A stretch of DNA of 64,000 nucleotides from positions 124,001 to 188,000 of the forward strand of contig LADR01000008.1 of NCBI GenBank assembly GCA_000961655.1. Reading direction: 5' to 3'. A program made the position numbers and the translations under genes. Positions within the stretch are counted from its first letter, which is position 1. Each line of letters opens with the position of its first letter. The notes under the pieces are model-generated. The model had not been told where the DNA came from, made no database searches, and saw nothing but the letters and a program-made list of their open reading frames with translations. The stretch is from Desulfatitalea sp. BRH_c12 (lineage in GTDB: Bacteria; Desulfobacterota; Desulfobacteria; Desulfobacterales; Desulfosarcinaceae). This document shows, one piece after another, positions 17,761 to 27,413 of the stretch.

Positions 17761-19274
17761 GCGATCGCGCGGAAAGAAAACAACGCATGTTCAGTAACGC
17801 CTTCAGCGTGATCCTGTGCGCCTTGATCCTGATGATGGCCGCCGGCAGGCCGGATTGCCTGTGGGCTTCCAAGGCCGCGACCCTGAAGACCGAAAACAAC
17901 GTCGCGCGGACCGGTGTGCAGGCCGATAGTGCGGAAGATGCGGAAGGAGATGGATTAATCGATGATCTTTTGAGCGAAGCGGCTTTTGTGGATGACACCC
18001 GATTGTCTGCGATGCCGAACGCAAACCATCTGCCCGTGCGTTATGAAGGAGAACTTCTCACGAGTATCTGGGCGCCGAACGCGTATGACGACCGTTGGTA
18101 TACGAGCGATCGGCTGGACCTGAAGGGCTGGGCCCAAGTCGGCGATTTCGATATCGCGGGCCGTTTCAAGATCGACTATCAAAACATTGAAAGCAGCGGG
18201 AAAACGCGCGCGGACGTGCGCGAACTCTATGCAGGGTATCCGGTTTGGGCCGGTAGCGGACGGCGAATCGATGTGGCCGTGGGTAAAAAGATGATTTACT
18301 GGGGCAAGGGGGACGAAGTGCGTCCGATCGATCGGGTGTCGGCCCAGGACCTGACTGCTTTTTACTTCTATGATCTCAATGAACGTAAAACCGGACGACT
18401 GGGAGCCTTCGTGGATATCAATCTCGGCCGAGATGTCCGCTTCGAAGGTTTCTGGTCACCTTACTTCGAAGCCAGTGACACCCCCGGGTTGGGAGACTAT
18501 TTCGAACCGGTCCTTCTGCGAAAGCTGGCCGACAGCGGTATTGCCGTGGGCAATGCGGACGAACCCGACGAGTGGTCGTCGGATGCCGGATTGGGCGGTC
18601 GCTTCATGTTCTCTGTGCTTAAGGCGGATATTGCGTTTTACGCTTTTCAGGGCTTTGATCCCAATCCGACCTATGTCCTCACACAACTGGTGGGCGATCC
18701 TGTATACACACTTCCCATCATCCCGCGATCCATGGCCGCCAACCATCCGCGCATCACCCTTTACGGCGCGGATATCGAACGCACCCTCGGCCCTGTTGTC
18801 CTGCGCGCGGAAGCCGCCTACCAATCGGATGGCGCGTTGTTCGCCGTGGAGTGGGCGCAGGATCCGATGCTGCTATTGACCGACCCACGCGGGGTGGTCG
18901 AAAAGCGGCAACTGCAATATGTGTTCGGGATGGACAAGAATGATTTGTTCATCCGCAATCTTTTCTTTAATTTTCAATTTCTGGGCAGCCACATTGTCGA
19001 CCACGATCCGCAAATGGCCGTCTCTCAATCGCAAACCGGCGTGACCGCTCTACTGCGATACGCATTTCTGGATTCAAAGGCGTCTGTATGGTACCGGCTC
19101 ATTGTTTTGTTCGATTCGCACGATCAACGCCACCATCTGGAAATGGCCTACAAACCCCTGCCGTGGGCTCAGGTGGCTCTGGGGGGTATTTGCTACGAAG
19201 GTAAAGACGCGAGCACTTTCGGCCAGTACGACGACCGCGACATGCTATATGGAAAAGTGAAGTTGATTTTTTGA
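17742..19274 (+). CDS. Outer-membrane beta-barrel protein, DUF1302-like
   Basis: Up to 510 residues; ATG 17742 overlaps the previous gene by 19 bases, while ATG 17787 is an alternative, and neither has a decisive ribosome site. A hydrophobic signal segment ends near LWASKA. The rest alternates like beta strands, with IDVAVGKKMIYWGKGDEVRP and SAQDLTAFYFYD matching the DUF1302 pattern, and the protein ends in KLIF with a terminal Phe. As the third gene after an MMPL exporter and a LolA-like carrier, it could be the outer-membrane end of the same export path (inference). Confidence 0.75.
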   Translation: MEGKFLSDRAERKQRMFSNAFSVILCALILMMAAGRPDCLWASKAATLKTENNVARTGVQADSAEDAEGDGLIDDLLSEAAFVDDTRLSAMPNANHLPVRYEGELLTSIWAPNAYDDRWYTSDRLDLKGWAQVGDFDIAGRFKIDYQNIESSGKTRADVRELYAGYPVWAGSGRRIDVAVGKKMIYWGKGDEVRPIDRVSAQDLTAFYFYDLNERKTGRLGAFVDINLGRDVRFEGFWSPYFEASDTPGLGDYFEPVLLRKLADSGIAVGNADEPDEWSSDAGLGGRFMFSVLKADIAFYAFQGFDPNPTYVLTQLVGDPVYTLPIIPRSMAANHPRITLYGADIERTLGPVVLRAEAAYQSDGALFAVEWAQDPMLLLTDPRGVVEKRQLQYVFGMDKNDLFIRNLFFNFQFLGSHIVDHDPQMAVSQSQTGVTALLRYAFLDSKASVWYRLIVLFDSHDQRHHLEMAYKPLPWAQVALGGICYEGKDASTFGQYDDRDMLYGKVKLIF

Positions 19275-19290
19275 GCAAGGTTCTATCGAT

Positions 19291-19941
19291 ATGAAAGAAG
19301 AATCCTCCGACGCATCGTTCGAGGCTTTTTTTAAAAGGCAAATTCTGCTCAACGAAGGTTTCCGTTCAACGGCTATACTGATCGTCGTGTGCGGTCTCAT
19401 GGCCTACCTGGGCATCACGCTCCTTTTTTACTGGGACCATTACCAACGGATTCAAAATCAGTGGCGGGCGTTCGGTTGGCTGACATTTCTTTTACTAGTC
19501 GTGTTCATTCGTACACTCAACATAAGGCGGCTCATTCGAAAGTGGGTTGTGCAAGGCCGGCAAATCAAGCCTGTATACCAATTCATCAATACGCTGGTCG
19601 AGGTGAGTCTGCCGACGGTCGCAACGTTGGTGATTGCCCATTTTTACAATGAAACAGTTGCCCTGCAGTCGCTGACGGTGCTGATCTATTTTCTGGTTAT
19701 TTCGCTGACCATGCTGCAATTGGATTTCAGGATTTCCGTTTTCGCAGGCTTTCTCGCCGCTGGTGAATACCTCATTCTGGCCGCGCGTATTGAACAGTTG
19801 AACAAACAATTCGGCTCGCGCCTGCTGGTTTCCAGGGAGGTTATCGACGAGGTGGCCCCAACACAATGGACCGTTGCACCGCTGGGTTTGGTTCACATCA
19901 AGGGGCGCAGTGAACCCATGGAAATTTTCAAACTTGCCTGA
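19291..19941 (+). pseudogene. Class III nucleotidyl cyclase with catalytic core deleted in frame
   Basis: An open frame of 216 residues. The first 163 hold membrane helices (about 26-47, 61-75, 105-116, 126-142, 146-164). Right after GEYLILAA the sequence becomes RIEQLNKQFGSRLLVS and ends PLGLVHIKGRSEPMEIFKLA, which is the last third of a class III adenylate/guanylate cyclase domain. In intact cyclases the metal-binding Asp residues, the dimer helix and the GD motif lie between these parts. The most likely event is an in-frame deletion joining both ends near 19780. The product could still be made but should have no cyclase activity. It is 16 bases downstream of the barrel gene. Confidence 0.65.
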
Positions 19942-20294
19942 TCGCGGCATGGCGCGGCGGGTAGACTCTAACGCGTATCCCGTTTAATTTCGGGGCAAAC
20001 CTTGTGTTCGCCCTCTGCGGCGCAGCCAATCGATGGACGAATCGGCATCATAACGAAACGATCTTATCGGAAAAAAGATGACGGTTCCTTGAATAATCGT
20101 ATCGCTCCCATTGCACAAATCCGCATTATTTCATAATATTATAGTTCAGCCGAACAGCTCCCCCTTGCGCCCGCCGGGCAGTGGGGTCGTGATGTTTGGG
20201 TGGACAGGATAAGGGTTCGCACTGCGCGCAGCCTCCATGGCCGATAGGAGGCATGGCCCAAGGCGGCGTTGAAATCAAAAAAGGAGCGATGGAA
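19942..20294. other. Intergenic region, 353 bases
   Basis: No gene seen. It contains the upstream region of the TRAP transporter operon. The strong AAGGAG at 20281-20286 belongs to dctP. No terminator or operator stands out. Confidence 0.5.
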
Positions 20295-21287
20295 ATGAAA
20301 AAACAAATGCTGTTTTGTCTGGTTCTCACTGTTATGTTCGGTTTTTCAGCCATGTCGGTTCAAGCCAAAACCAAATGGAATGCCAATTCGGTCTGGCCGC
20401 CCAACAACCATCAAACCATTGCGCTCGAAGCGTTTGCCGCCAAGGTCAAAGAGGCGACCGGTGGTGAATTGGAAATTGTCGTCCTCAGCGGTGGCGCGCT
20501 GGGTTACAAGGGGCCTGAATTGTTGAAGACCGTGCGCGATGGTATGGTACCATTGTCCGACATTTTAATCAGCGGTGTGGCCGGCGATGCAGCCATATTC
20601 CAGGTGGTAACCTTGCCTTTTTTATGCCGCAATCTTGAAGAAGCCCGCATTCTCAACGATATCGCCCGACCTTATTTTGACAAGACGGCCGAAAAATGGA
20701 ATCAAAAAATCCTGTATATCTCTCCCTGGCCCGGTGCCGGCTTGTGGACCACCCGCAAAGTACAGAGCGTTGCCGACATGAAGGGATTGAAAACCCGTAC
20801 CTATGATAAGAACGGCGCATTGGTCGTTGAGGCCACCGGCGGGACACCCTATGCCTTGCCGTTCAGTGAGGTTTACTCCTCGCTTGCCACCGGCTTGATC
20901 GACTCGGTGATTACGTCGACACCGACGGCCGTGGACGCAAAGTTCTGGGAGGTTTTGAAATTTTACGAGCCGCTGAATATCACGATCGCCACCGATATGG
21001 TCAATGTGAACCTGAAGGCTTTCAACAAGCTGGATGAAAAAACGCGCAATGCGGTGTTGGCTGCCGCCAAAGAGATGGAAAAATCGGTCTGGGATCAAGT
21101 CGCCGCGCTGGACCGCGAAAAAGAAAGCCTGTGCAACAAAAACGGCATCGAAACGGTTCCGGCCTCCGATGAGTTGATGAATGCCCTGACCGACGTCACC
21201 AAGGATATCCGCAACGACTATTTGAAAAGCGCGCCCCCGGAAGCCCGTGAAATCGTCGAGGCCTTTTTGAAGAAGGTCGGTCGATAA
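20295..21287 (+). CDS. TRAP transporter, substrate-binding protein (DctP family)
   Basis: 330 residues from ATG 20295, with AGGAG 8 bases upstream (ATG 20289 would sit only 2 bases from it). Signal peptide to about VQA-KT. DctP-family features are clear: WPPNNHQTIALEAFAAKVKE near the start, GGALGYKGPELLKTVRDG, the central GLKTRTYDKNGALVVEATGG that carries the substrate-binding Arg, and FSEVYSSLATGLIDSVI. Periplasmic. It is followed by dctQ and dctM and then by pxpABC, suggesting 5-oxoproline or a related cyclic amide as cargo. Confidence 0.9.
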   Translation: MKKQMLFCLVLTVMFGFSAMSVQAKTKWNANSVWPPNNHQTIALEAFAAKVKEATGGELEIVVLSGGALGYKGPELLKTVRDGMVPLSDILISGVAGDAAIFQVVTLPFLCRNLEEARILNDIARPYFDKTAEKWNQKILYISPWPGAGLWTTRKVQSVADMKGLKTRTYDKNGALVVEATGGTPYALPFSEVYSSLATGLIDSVITSTPTAVDAKFWEVLKFYEPLNITIATDMVNVNLKAFNKLDEKTRNAVLAAAKEMEKSVWDQVAALDREKESLCNKNGIETVPASDELMNALTDVTKDIRNDYLKSAPPEAREIVEAFLKKVGR

Positions 21288-21531
21288 TATTTTAGTGGTT
21301 CGACACCACTTGCGAACGAACGAAACCGGTTGCCGGCGTGCAGCGGTCTTGCCCGCCGGCAATATATTTTCGACGTCGCGTCTGCGCCAAGGACAAAAAC
21401 GCAAGTACGTGACCCATAGCTGACAGGACAGGTTTTCTTTCCGCTCCGAGTTCGCTGTGTTCTTTATGTTGCCTCTCAAGATCTTAATGCGGGCAGACCC
21501 GCTTTTTCTATCTACACTGGAGAGATTACCC

Positions 21532-22080
21532 ATGAACGAGTTCCTTAAAATGCTGGTCCGCGCCTTTGATCGGTTGTCCGGATTTGGCGGGCTGCTCGCG
21601 GGCATCATGATGTGCCTTGGGGTGGGCATGATTGCGTGCGAAATCGTTTTGCGCAGTATGTTCAGCATGACGCTTTATGTGACCGAAGAATATGCCGGAT
21701 ACCTGATGGCGATGTTGACCTTTTGCGCTTTGGGCTTCACCCTGCGCGAGCGCGGCCATATCCGGATGACTTTTCTGCACCGGACGGTGTATGGCCGGGC
21801 GCGGATTTACTTAGATATGATTTGCTACGTGGTCGCTTTCTGTTTCTGCCTGACGTTGACCTATTTCACCGCCATTTTTTTCTGGGATTCGGTTGTCAGC
21901 GGATCGCGTTCCATGCAGATTTCTCAGAGCTATCTGGCCATTCCGCAGGCCTTTCTGCCATTTGGCGCGCTGATTTTCACCTTGCAGTTTTTGGGGGAAT
22001 TTTTAAAGAGCATCCTGGTGCTGCGTGGCGACACAGCCGGGATTACCCTGAAAGAAGATCATGGAAACCTGGGGCGATAA
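21532..22080 (+). CDS. TRAP transporter, small permease (DctQ family)
   Basis: 182 residues from ATG 21532 (GGAG 9 bases upstream). Four hydrophobic helices (about 20-40, 52-70, 92-112, 132-152). TEEYAGYLMAMLTFCALGF and RERGHIRMTFL are typical of DctQ. The 244 bases separating it from dctP are unusually long for this operon type and contain no gene. Confidence 0.88.
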   Translation: MNEFLKMLVRAFDRLSGFGGLLAGIMMCLGVGMIACEIVLRSMFSMTLYVTEEYAGYLMAMLTFCALGFTLRERGHIRMTFLHRTVYGRARIYLDMICYVVAFCFCLTLTYFTAIFFWDSVVSGSRSMQISQSYLAIPQAFLPFGALIFTLQFLGEFLKSILVLRGDTAGITLKEDHGNLGR

Positions 22081-22150
22081 AGGCTGCGCCGCTGTTATCC
22101 ACGATGACAGATCAACGTCCTTAGCACGCCGGTAGAAAAGGAGCGCTGTT

Positions 22151-23449
22151 TTGAATCTGGCAACTGTTTCTCTAACCTTATTTATTCTCTTGGTCGTTTT
22201 CCTCGGCGGCACGGTCTGGATCGGCATCTCTCTTTTTCTGATCGGAATGGGCGGGTTGATCCTTTTTACGGATGTGCCTTTCGGACTCATCTTGAGCAAC
22301 AGTGTGTGGAATAACACCAGTGGTTCCGCCATGCTGGCATTGCCCATGTTCGTATGGATGGGAGAAATTCTGTTCCGCAGCCGCATTTCCCAAAATTTGT
22401 TCAATGGCCTGGCCCCTTGGATGGATGCTATTCCCGGCCGGCTGCTGCATGTTAATATTATTGCCTGTACGTTTTTCGCGGCGGTCAGCGGGTCATCGGC
22501 GGCCACCACGGCCACGGTCGGCCAGATCACGGTGCCCGAGTTGAAGCGCCGCGGGTACAATGAACCCCTTTCAGTCGGTTCGCTGGCCGGAGCGGGCACG
22601 TTGGGTTTTCTCATACCACCCAGCATGATGATGCTCGTCTACGGCATCATCGGCGATGTGAGTATTGGCAAACTTTTCATTGCAGGCATTATTCCGGGGG
22701 TGCTGATCGCCGGTCTTTTCAGCAGTTACATTGTCGTGCGATGCCTGCTGCAAAAAGAGCTGGCCCCCGCGGGCGCAGATCGCTACAGTTGGAAGCGGCG
22801 CCTGTTGGGACTCAAAGAAATTGCGCCGGTGGGGCTGCTCATCCTGGTCGTGCTGGGTAGCCTGTACAGAGGCTGGGCGACGCCTACCGAAGCCGGGGTT
22901 GTGGGCGTCGTGGGGGCCTTTTTTTTCGCCCTGCTTACGCGGAGCATGAACCGGCAGGTTTTTCTGGACAGCCTTACGGGTGCGATCAAGACCAGTTGCA
23001 TGATCATGCTTATCGTGATTGGTGCGGGTTATCTGTCCGTGACGATCGGCTATCTGGGCATTACGCGCGAGTTGACCCTGTTTGTGACCCATCTGGGGCT
23101 ATCGGCCTACATGCTCATTGTCATTCTGACGATCCTGTATCTGGTGCTGGGCTGCTTGCTCGACGGGTTTTCCATGATCGTCATGACCACCCCCATCGTT
23201 CTGCCGCTGGTGCAGGTGGTTGGATTCGATCCGATCTGGTTCGGCATTTACCTGGTGTTGATGATCGAGTTGGCCCAGATAACGCCCCCGGTCGGTTTCA
23301 ACTTGTTCGTTATCAGCGGGCTGACCAATGAAGATATTCTGACCGTCGCCAAGGCGGCCTTGCCCTTCTTCTTGCTGATGTGTCTGACGACCGCAATAGT
23401 GACTTTGTTTCCCAGAATTGTCCTGTTTTTACCGGAAATGATGCGATAG
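22151..23449 (+). CDS. TRAP transporter, large permease (DctM family)
   Basis: 432 residues with about 12 membrane helices. A TTG start at 22151 is chosen: AAGGAG lies 7 bases upstream and the protein then begins at the expected place. Family motifs include FAAVSGSSAATTATVGQI and IPPSMMMLVYGIIGDVSIGK. The C-terminus has ITPPVGFNLFVISG. Together with DctP and DctQ it forms a Na+-driven importer. The pxpA gene starts 136 bases downstream. Confidence 0.9.
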   Translation: MNLATVSLTLFILLVVFLGGTVWIGISLFLIGMGGLILFTDVPFGLILSNSVWNNTSGSAMLALPMFVWMGEILFRSRISQNLFNGLAPWMDAIPGRLLHVNIIACTFFAAVSGSSAATTATVGQITVPELKRRGYNEPLSVGSLAGAGTLGFLIPPSMMMLVYGIIGDVSIGKLFIAGIIPGVLIAGLFSSYIVVRCLLQKELAPAGADRYSWKRRLLGLKEIAPVGLLILVVLGSLYRGWATPTEAGVVGVVGAFFFALLTRSMNRQVFLDSLTGAIKTSCMIMLIVIGAGYLSVTIGYLGITRELTLFVTHLGLSAYMLIVILTILYLVLGCLLDGFSMIVMTTPIVLPLVQVVGFDPIWFGIYLVLMIELAQITPPVGFNLFVISGLTNEDILTVAKAALPFFLLMCLTTAIVTLFPRIVLFLPEMMR

Positions 23450-23585
23450 GTGGTCCGGCTTCGCTGGAGTGGAAGAAGAAAGTGGCAAGTCAAGGTTTCC
23501 GGTCGATTGAATGGGCCAAGGCTGCTATGGGATGGCATGCTGTGAAGTCAAGCTGCGGCCGATAGCAAGTATGAAAGCGGTATTT

Positions 23586-24383
23586 ATGAAATACGTGGAT
23601 ATCAATTGTGACATGGGAGAGAGTTTCGGCGCGTATACCATCGGCGGGGATGCCGAGGTGATCGCGCATATCACTTCGGCCAATATCGCCTGCGGTTTTC
23701 ATGCCGGCGACCCAATGGTACTGGGTCGGACGGTGCGCCTTTCGCGGGATAAAAACGTGGCGGTCGGCGCGCACCCCGGCTTTCCCGATTTGATGGGATT
23801 CGGGCGTCGCAGCATGGATTGTACCCTTGAGGAGATCCGCCACTATATCATCTATCAGGTGGGGGCTGTTCGCGCTTTCTGCGATGTTTATGGGGTCAAG
23901 CTGCAGCATGTCAAACCGCACGGCGCGCTATACAACATGGCCGTGGGCAACGAAGCCCTGACCCGCACCATTGCCGAAGCAGTGGTCAGCATCGATCCGG
24001 AACTGATCATGGTCGCCCTGGCTGGTCGGCACGCGCCCGTGGTGCGGGCGATCGCCGCCGCGGCCGGCTTGCGGGTCGTTTTCGAAGCTTTTCCCGATCG
24101 TGCCTACACGGCCGAGGGCACCCTGGTGTCGCGGCGCAAACCGGGAGCAGTCATCAAAGATTCCGAGGTCGTGGCCGAACGCGCCTTGATGATGGCCGCC
24201 CAAGGGCGGATCCTCGCCGAGGACGGCACCTGCCTGGCACTCGACGCCGATACTCTGTGCGTGCACGGCGATACCCCGGCCGCGGTGGATTTGGCCTTTC
24301 ATATCCGGCGGAAGCTGGAAAGCAATGGGGTCGGGGTCCTGGCGATGGGCGAAATTCAGAAGAAAGTGGAAACTGGAAAGTAG
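23586..24383 (+). CDS. pxpA: 5-oxoprolinase subunit PxpA (LamB/YcsF family)
   Basis: 265 residues. The start is set at ATG 23586 because family members begin close to VDINCDMGESFGAY; ATG 23571 is possible and the ribosome site is weak. Motifs include NIACGFHAGDP, VGAHPGFPDL, VKPHGALYN and VCVHGDT-like LCVHGDTPAAV, all typical of the family. PxpA works with PxpB and PxpC to hydrolyse 5-oxo-L-proline to glutamate with ATP. Lies in the order dctPQM-pxpABC. Confidence 0.92.
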   Translation: MKYVDINCDMGESFGAYTIGGDAEVIAHITSANIACGFHAGDPMVLGRTVRLSRDKNVAVGAHPGFPDLMGFGRRSMDCTLEEIRHYIIYQVGAVRAFCDVYGVKLQHVKPHGALYNMAVGNEALTRTIAEAVVSIDPELIMVALAGRHAPVVRAIAAAAGLRVVFEAFPDRAYTAEGTLVSRRKPGAVIKDSEVVAERALMMAAQGRILAEDGTCLALDADTLCVHGDTPAAVDLAFHIRRKLESNGVGVLAMGEIQKKVETGK

Positions 24384-24404
24384 AAGGTGTGAGGAGCTGA
24401 TTGA

Positions 24405-25112
24405 ATGAGCGGCGGATTGTATGTAGAGGCGCGTTTCCGCACCAGCGGCGATCGGGTGCTGCTGGTGGAGTACGGCGATGCCATCGATTTGCGGATCAAT
24501 GAAAAAGTTCGCGACATAACAGCGCTGCTGCGCAAGGATGTGCCTGCGGGCGTCCAGTTGGTTTTGCCCGCTTACCGGTCGCTGGCGGTCATGTATGATC
24601 CTGTGGTGACCACACCGGTCAAGCTGCAGGCGCTTCTGCGCGGTCTGGAAGAGCGGCTGGACGAAGCCGACCTGCCGGCACCCCGCACAGTCGAGATCCC
24701 CGTATGTTACGGCGGCGAATTCGGGCCGGATATTCAGCAGGTCGCCGATCACAACGGCTTGGATATCCAGGAGGTCATTGCGATTCACAGCGCGCAGCCC
24801 TACCATATTTATACCATCGGCTTCGCGCCGGGATTCTGTTACCTGGGAGGGCTCGACCGGCGCCTGCACACCCCGCGTCTTGCAACCCCGCGCGTATCAG
24901 TGGCAGCGGGCTCTGTGGGCATCGCCGAGGCGCAGACCGGCATCTATCCGCTGGACAGCCCCGGTGGGTGGCGTCTGATCGGCCGCACGCCCCTAAAACT
25001 GTTCGATGCCCGCCGGCCCGCGCCGTTTTTCTACCAAACCGGCGACAGTCTCCGCTTTGTCGCGATCTCATCGCAAGACTACCGGCGCATCCAGGAAAAG
25101 GACGGCATATAA
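24405..25112 (+). CDS. pxpB: 5-oxoprolinase subunit PxpB (KipI family)
   Basis: 235 residues; AGGAG lies 8 bases before the ATG. Family motifs: GDRVLLVEYGDAIDL, IPVCYGGEFGPD, and GFAPGFCYLGGLDRRLHTPR, then GSVGIAEAQTGIYPLDSPGG. The stop codon overlaps the start of pxpC by one base (TAATG), implying translational coupling. Cytoplasmic. Confidence 0.92.
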   Translation: MSGGLYVEARFRTSGDRVLLVEYGDAIDLRINEKVRDITALLRKDVPAGVQLVLPAYRSLAVMYDPVVTTPVKLQALLRGLEERLDEADLPAPRTVEIPVCYGGEFGPDIQQVADHNGLDIQEVIAIHSAQPYHIYTIGFAPGFCYLGGLDRRLHTPRLATPRVSVAAGSVGIAEAQTGIYPLDSPGGWRLIGRTPLKLFDARRPAPFFYQTGDSLRFVAISSQDYRRIQEKDGI

Positions 25113-26053
25113 TGGAAATTTTTCGTGTCCATGCGCCTGGCCCCTACACGACCATTCAGGACAGGGGGCGTTTCGACTACCAGCATATGGGCGTGCCGCC
25201 GTCCGGAGCGCTGGATCCGTTCGCGCACACCACCGCCAACCTGCTGGTGGGCAATGAACCGGATTGTGCGACCTTGGAAATCACCTTTTTCGGACCGCAT
25301 CTTGAGGTTCTGGATACTGCCGATATCGCTGTGACCGGGGCGGAGATGGAATGGCGCGTGAACGATCAGCCGGCACCCCAGTGGACCTCCCTGCGGGTGG
25401 TCCAAGGCGATCGGATACAATTCGGGCAGGCGCTGCGTGGTTGCCGCGCTTACCTGGCGGTTACCGGCGGATTTGCAGTCGCACCGGTCATGGGCAGCCG
25501 TTCCACCCTGGTGAGTGCCGGCCTTGGCGGCATCGACGGTCGCGCCATTCAGGCTGGTGACCTTCTGCCGCGCGGACCGGGCCTGCTTCTGGCACGGCAG
25601 CGGCGCATGCCCTGGTATCCCCGTTATGCCGCGCAGATCCACCTGCGGGCCGTCCCCGGCCCTCAGGACGAGTGTTTCACGGGCGGGCTGGAAACGTTCT
25701 TTTCCTCCGTCTTTACGGTCAGCGACAAGGCCAACCGCATGGGCTACCGTCTGCAGGGGCCGTTGGTCGCCCGCAAGGCCGACGCACCCCAGAGCATCAT
25801 TTCCGAACCGAGTGTTCCCGGCAACGTGCAGATACCGCCCGACGGACAGCCGATCATCCTGATGGTCGAGCAGACCATCGGCGGTTACACCAAAATCGCT
25901 ACCGTGGTCACGGCGGATCTCTTCAAAATCGCTCAGGCCAGACCGGGCGACCAGATTCGCTTCCATTCGGTCACGTTGGACAGAGCGCACGCGCTCTATC
26001 GTGAATGGCTTGACCACCTGCAAAACGTTCGAGAGGCTTTGAGCGTTCAATAG
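25112..26053 (+). CDS. pxpC: 5-oxoprolinase subunit PxpC (biotin-dependent carboxyltransferase-like)
   Basis: 313 residues from ATG 25112, which shares its first base with the pxpB stop. Signature sequences are GPYTTIQDRGRFDYQHMGVP at the N-terminus, PSGALDPFAHTTANLLVGN, and SDKANRMGYRLQGP. Completes the PxpABC complex. A longer in-frame reading from 24704 lies across pxpB and is a shadow. Confidence 0.93.
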   Translation: MEIFRVHAPGPYTTIQDRGRFDYQHMGVPPSGALDPFAHTTANLLVGNEPDCATLEITFFGPHLEVLDTADIAVTGAEMEWRVNDQPAPQWTSLRVVQGDRIQFGQALRGCRAYLAVTGGFAVAPVMGSRSTLVSAGLGGIDGRAIQAGDLLPRGPGLLLARQRRMPWYPRYAAQIHLRAVPGPQDECFTGGLETFFSSVFTVSDKANRMGYRLQGPLVARKADAPQSIISEPSVPGNVQIPPDGQPIILMVEQTIGGYTKIATVVTADLFKIAQARPGDQIRFHSVTLDRAHALYREWLDHLQNVREALSVQ

Positions 26054-26082
26054 GCAAGTGGAAACAAGGCGTGGAACAATAG

Positions 26083-27399
26083 ATGGTAATGCCCAAAACG
26101 ATGTATGCCAAAAGCGGCGACCTTCACGTGGCCTATCAGGTTTTCGGCCATGGGCAGCTTGATCTGGTCATGATACCGGGCTTCGTTTCACACGTCGAGT
26201 ATGTCTGGGAAGAGCCGCGCGCCGCACGCTTTCTGGAGCGTCTGGCGTCGTTTGCGCGGGTGATCATGTTTGACAAGCAGGGTACCGGCCTTTCGGATCG
26301 TGCGTCGGCGGTGCCCACGCTCGAACAGCGCATGGACGATGTCCGTGCTGTCATGGATGCGGTCGGTTCCAGGCGTGCGGCACTTTTCGGTATTTCCGAG
26401 GGCGGGCCGATGGCGCTGCTGTTCGCTGCAACCTATCCCGAACGGATCTCCGGGCTGATCATCTATGGTGGATTTGCGCGCATCGTCCGGGATGACGATG
26501 AACGTGACCGATTTAAAAACTTCATCGCTTCGATGGAACGGCACTGGGGTGGCCCGTGGGGCATTCAGCATTGGGCGCCCAGCCAAGTCGGCGATGTCGC
26601 TTTCCGGCGCTGGTGGGCGGCTTTTTTGCGAATGGCCGCAAGTCCGGGTGCTGCGGGCGCAACTTTGCGCATGACCATGGAAATCGACGTGCGGCATGTG
26701 CTGCCGGCAATCCGCACGCCCACGCTGATCATGCATGCGGCGCAGGACCGGCTTTTGCCGGTCGGCCATGCGCGCCATCTTGCCGCGCATATTCCCGGCG
26801 CCTTATTGGTGGAAGTGCCGGGAGAAGATCACCTTGTTTTTCTCGATCAGAGCGACCAGGTGCTCGGCGAAATGCAAGCGTTTCTAACAGGCGTGCGCCC
26901 CGCCGACGATCCGGACCGCGTTCTGGCCACGGTGCTTTTCTGTGATATCGTCGGCGCCACCGAACGCGCCGTTCAACTTGGCGACCGTGGCTGGCGTGAC
27001 CTGTTGGCGCGTTATTATGCATCACTGCGCAAAGCGTTGAACCACTATCGCGGCCGTGAGATCGATACGGCCGGCGACGGGCTCCTGGCTGCTTTCGATG
27101 GACCGGCACGGGCCGTTCAATGCGCTTTCGGCTGGGTGAGCGCAGTGCGTGAGTTGGGGCTCAGCGTGCGGGTGGGGCTGCACACCGGCGAGTGCGAGCG
27201 GATAGACGACAAACTCAGCGGTGTGGCCGTTCACATCGGCGCCCGAGTGGCTGCGCTCGCACGGCCTGACGAGGTCCTGGTCACCCGGACGGTCAAAGAC
27301 CTTGTGGCAGGGTCGGCCATCACTTTCAAAGACCGCGGCATGCACCGGCTTAAAGGCGTTTCCGACCCCTGGCGCTTGTATGCGGTGGTTTCGGCTTAG
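26083..27399 (+). CDS. Alpha/beta hydrolase fused to a class III nucleotidyl cyclase domain
   Basis: 438 residues. Residues 1-270 are an alpha/beta hydrolase with nucleophile Ser105 in GISEGG, an acid in AAQDRLLP and His in GEDHLVFL. Residues 280-438 are a class III cyclase homology domain: VLFCDIVGATERA with the metal Asp, DTAGDGLLAAFDG, and VRVGLHTGECE. The domain is short and C-terminal, so activity is uncertain. Such fusions are known in mycobacteria and proteobacteria but their signal is not known. It starts 29 bases after pxpC and converges with another cyclase gene 14 bases downstream. Confidence 0.85.
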   Translation: MVMPKTMYAKSGDLHVAYQVFGHGQLDLVMIPGFVSHVEYVWEEPRAARFLERLASFARVIMFDKQGTGLSDRASAVPTLEQRMDDVRAVMDAVGSRRAALFGISEGGPMALLFAATYPERISGLIIYGGFARIVRDDDERDRFKNFIASMERHWGGPWGIQHWAPSQVGDVAFRRWWAAFLRMAASPGAAGATLRMTMEIDVRHVLPAIRTPTLIMHAAQDRLLPVGHARHLAAHIPGALLVEVPGEDHLVFLDQSDQVLGEMQAFLTGVRPADDPDRVLATVLFCDIVGATERAVQLGDRGWRDLLARYYASLRKALNHYRGREIDTAGDGLLAAFDGPARAVQCAFGWVSAVRELGLSVRVGLHTGECERIDDKLSGVAVHIGARVAALARPDEVLVTRTVKDLVAGSAITFKDRGMHRLKGVSDPWRLYAVVSA

Positions 27400-27413
27400 C
27401 GGGCGCGAAAGGA

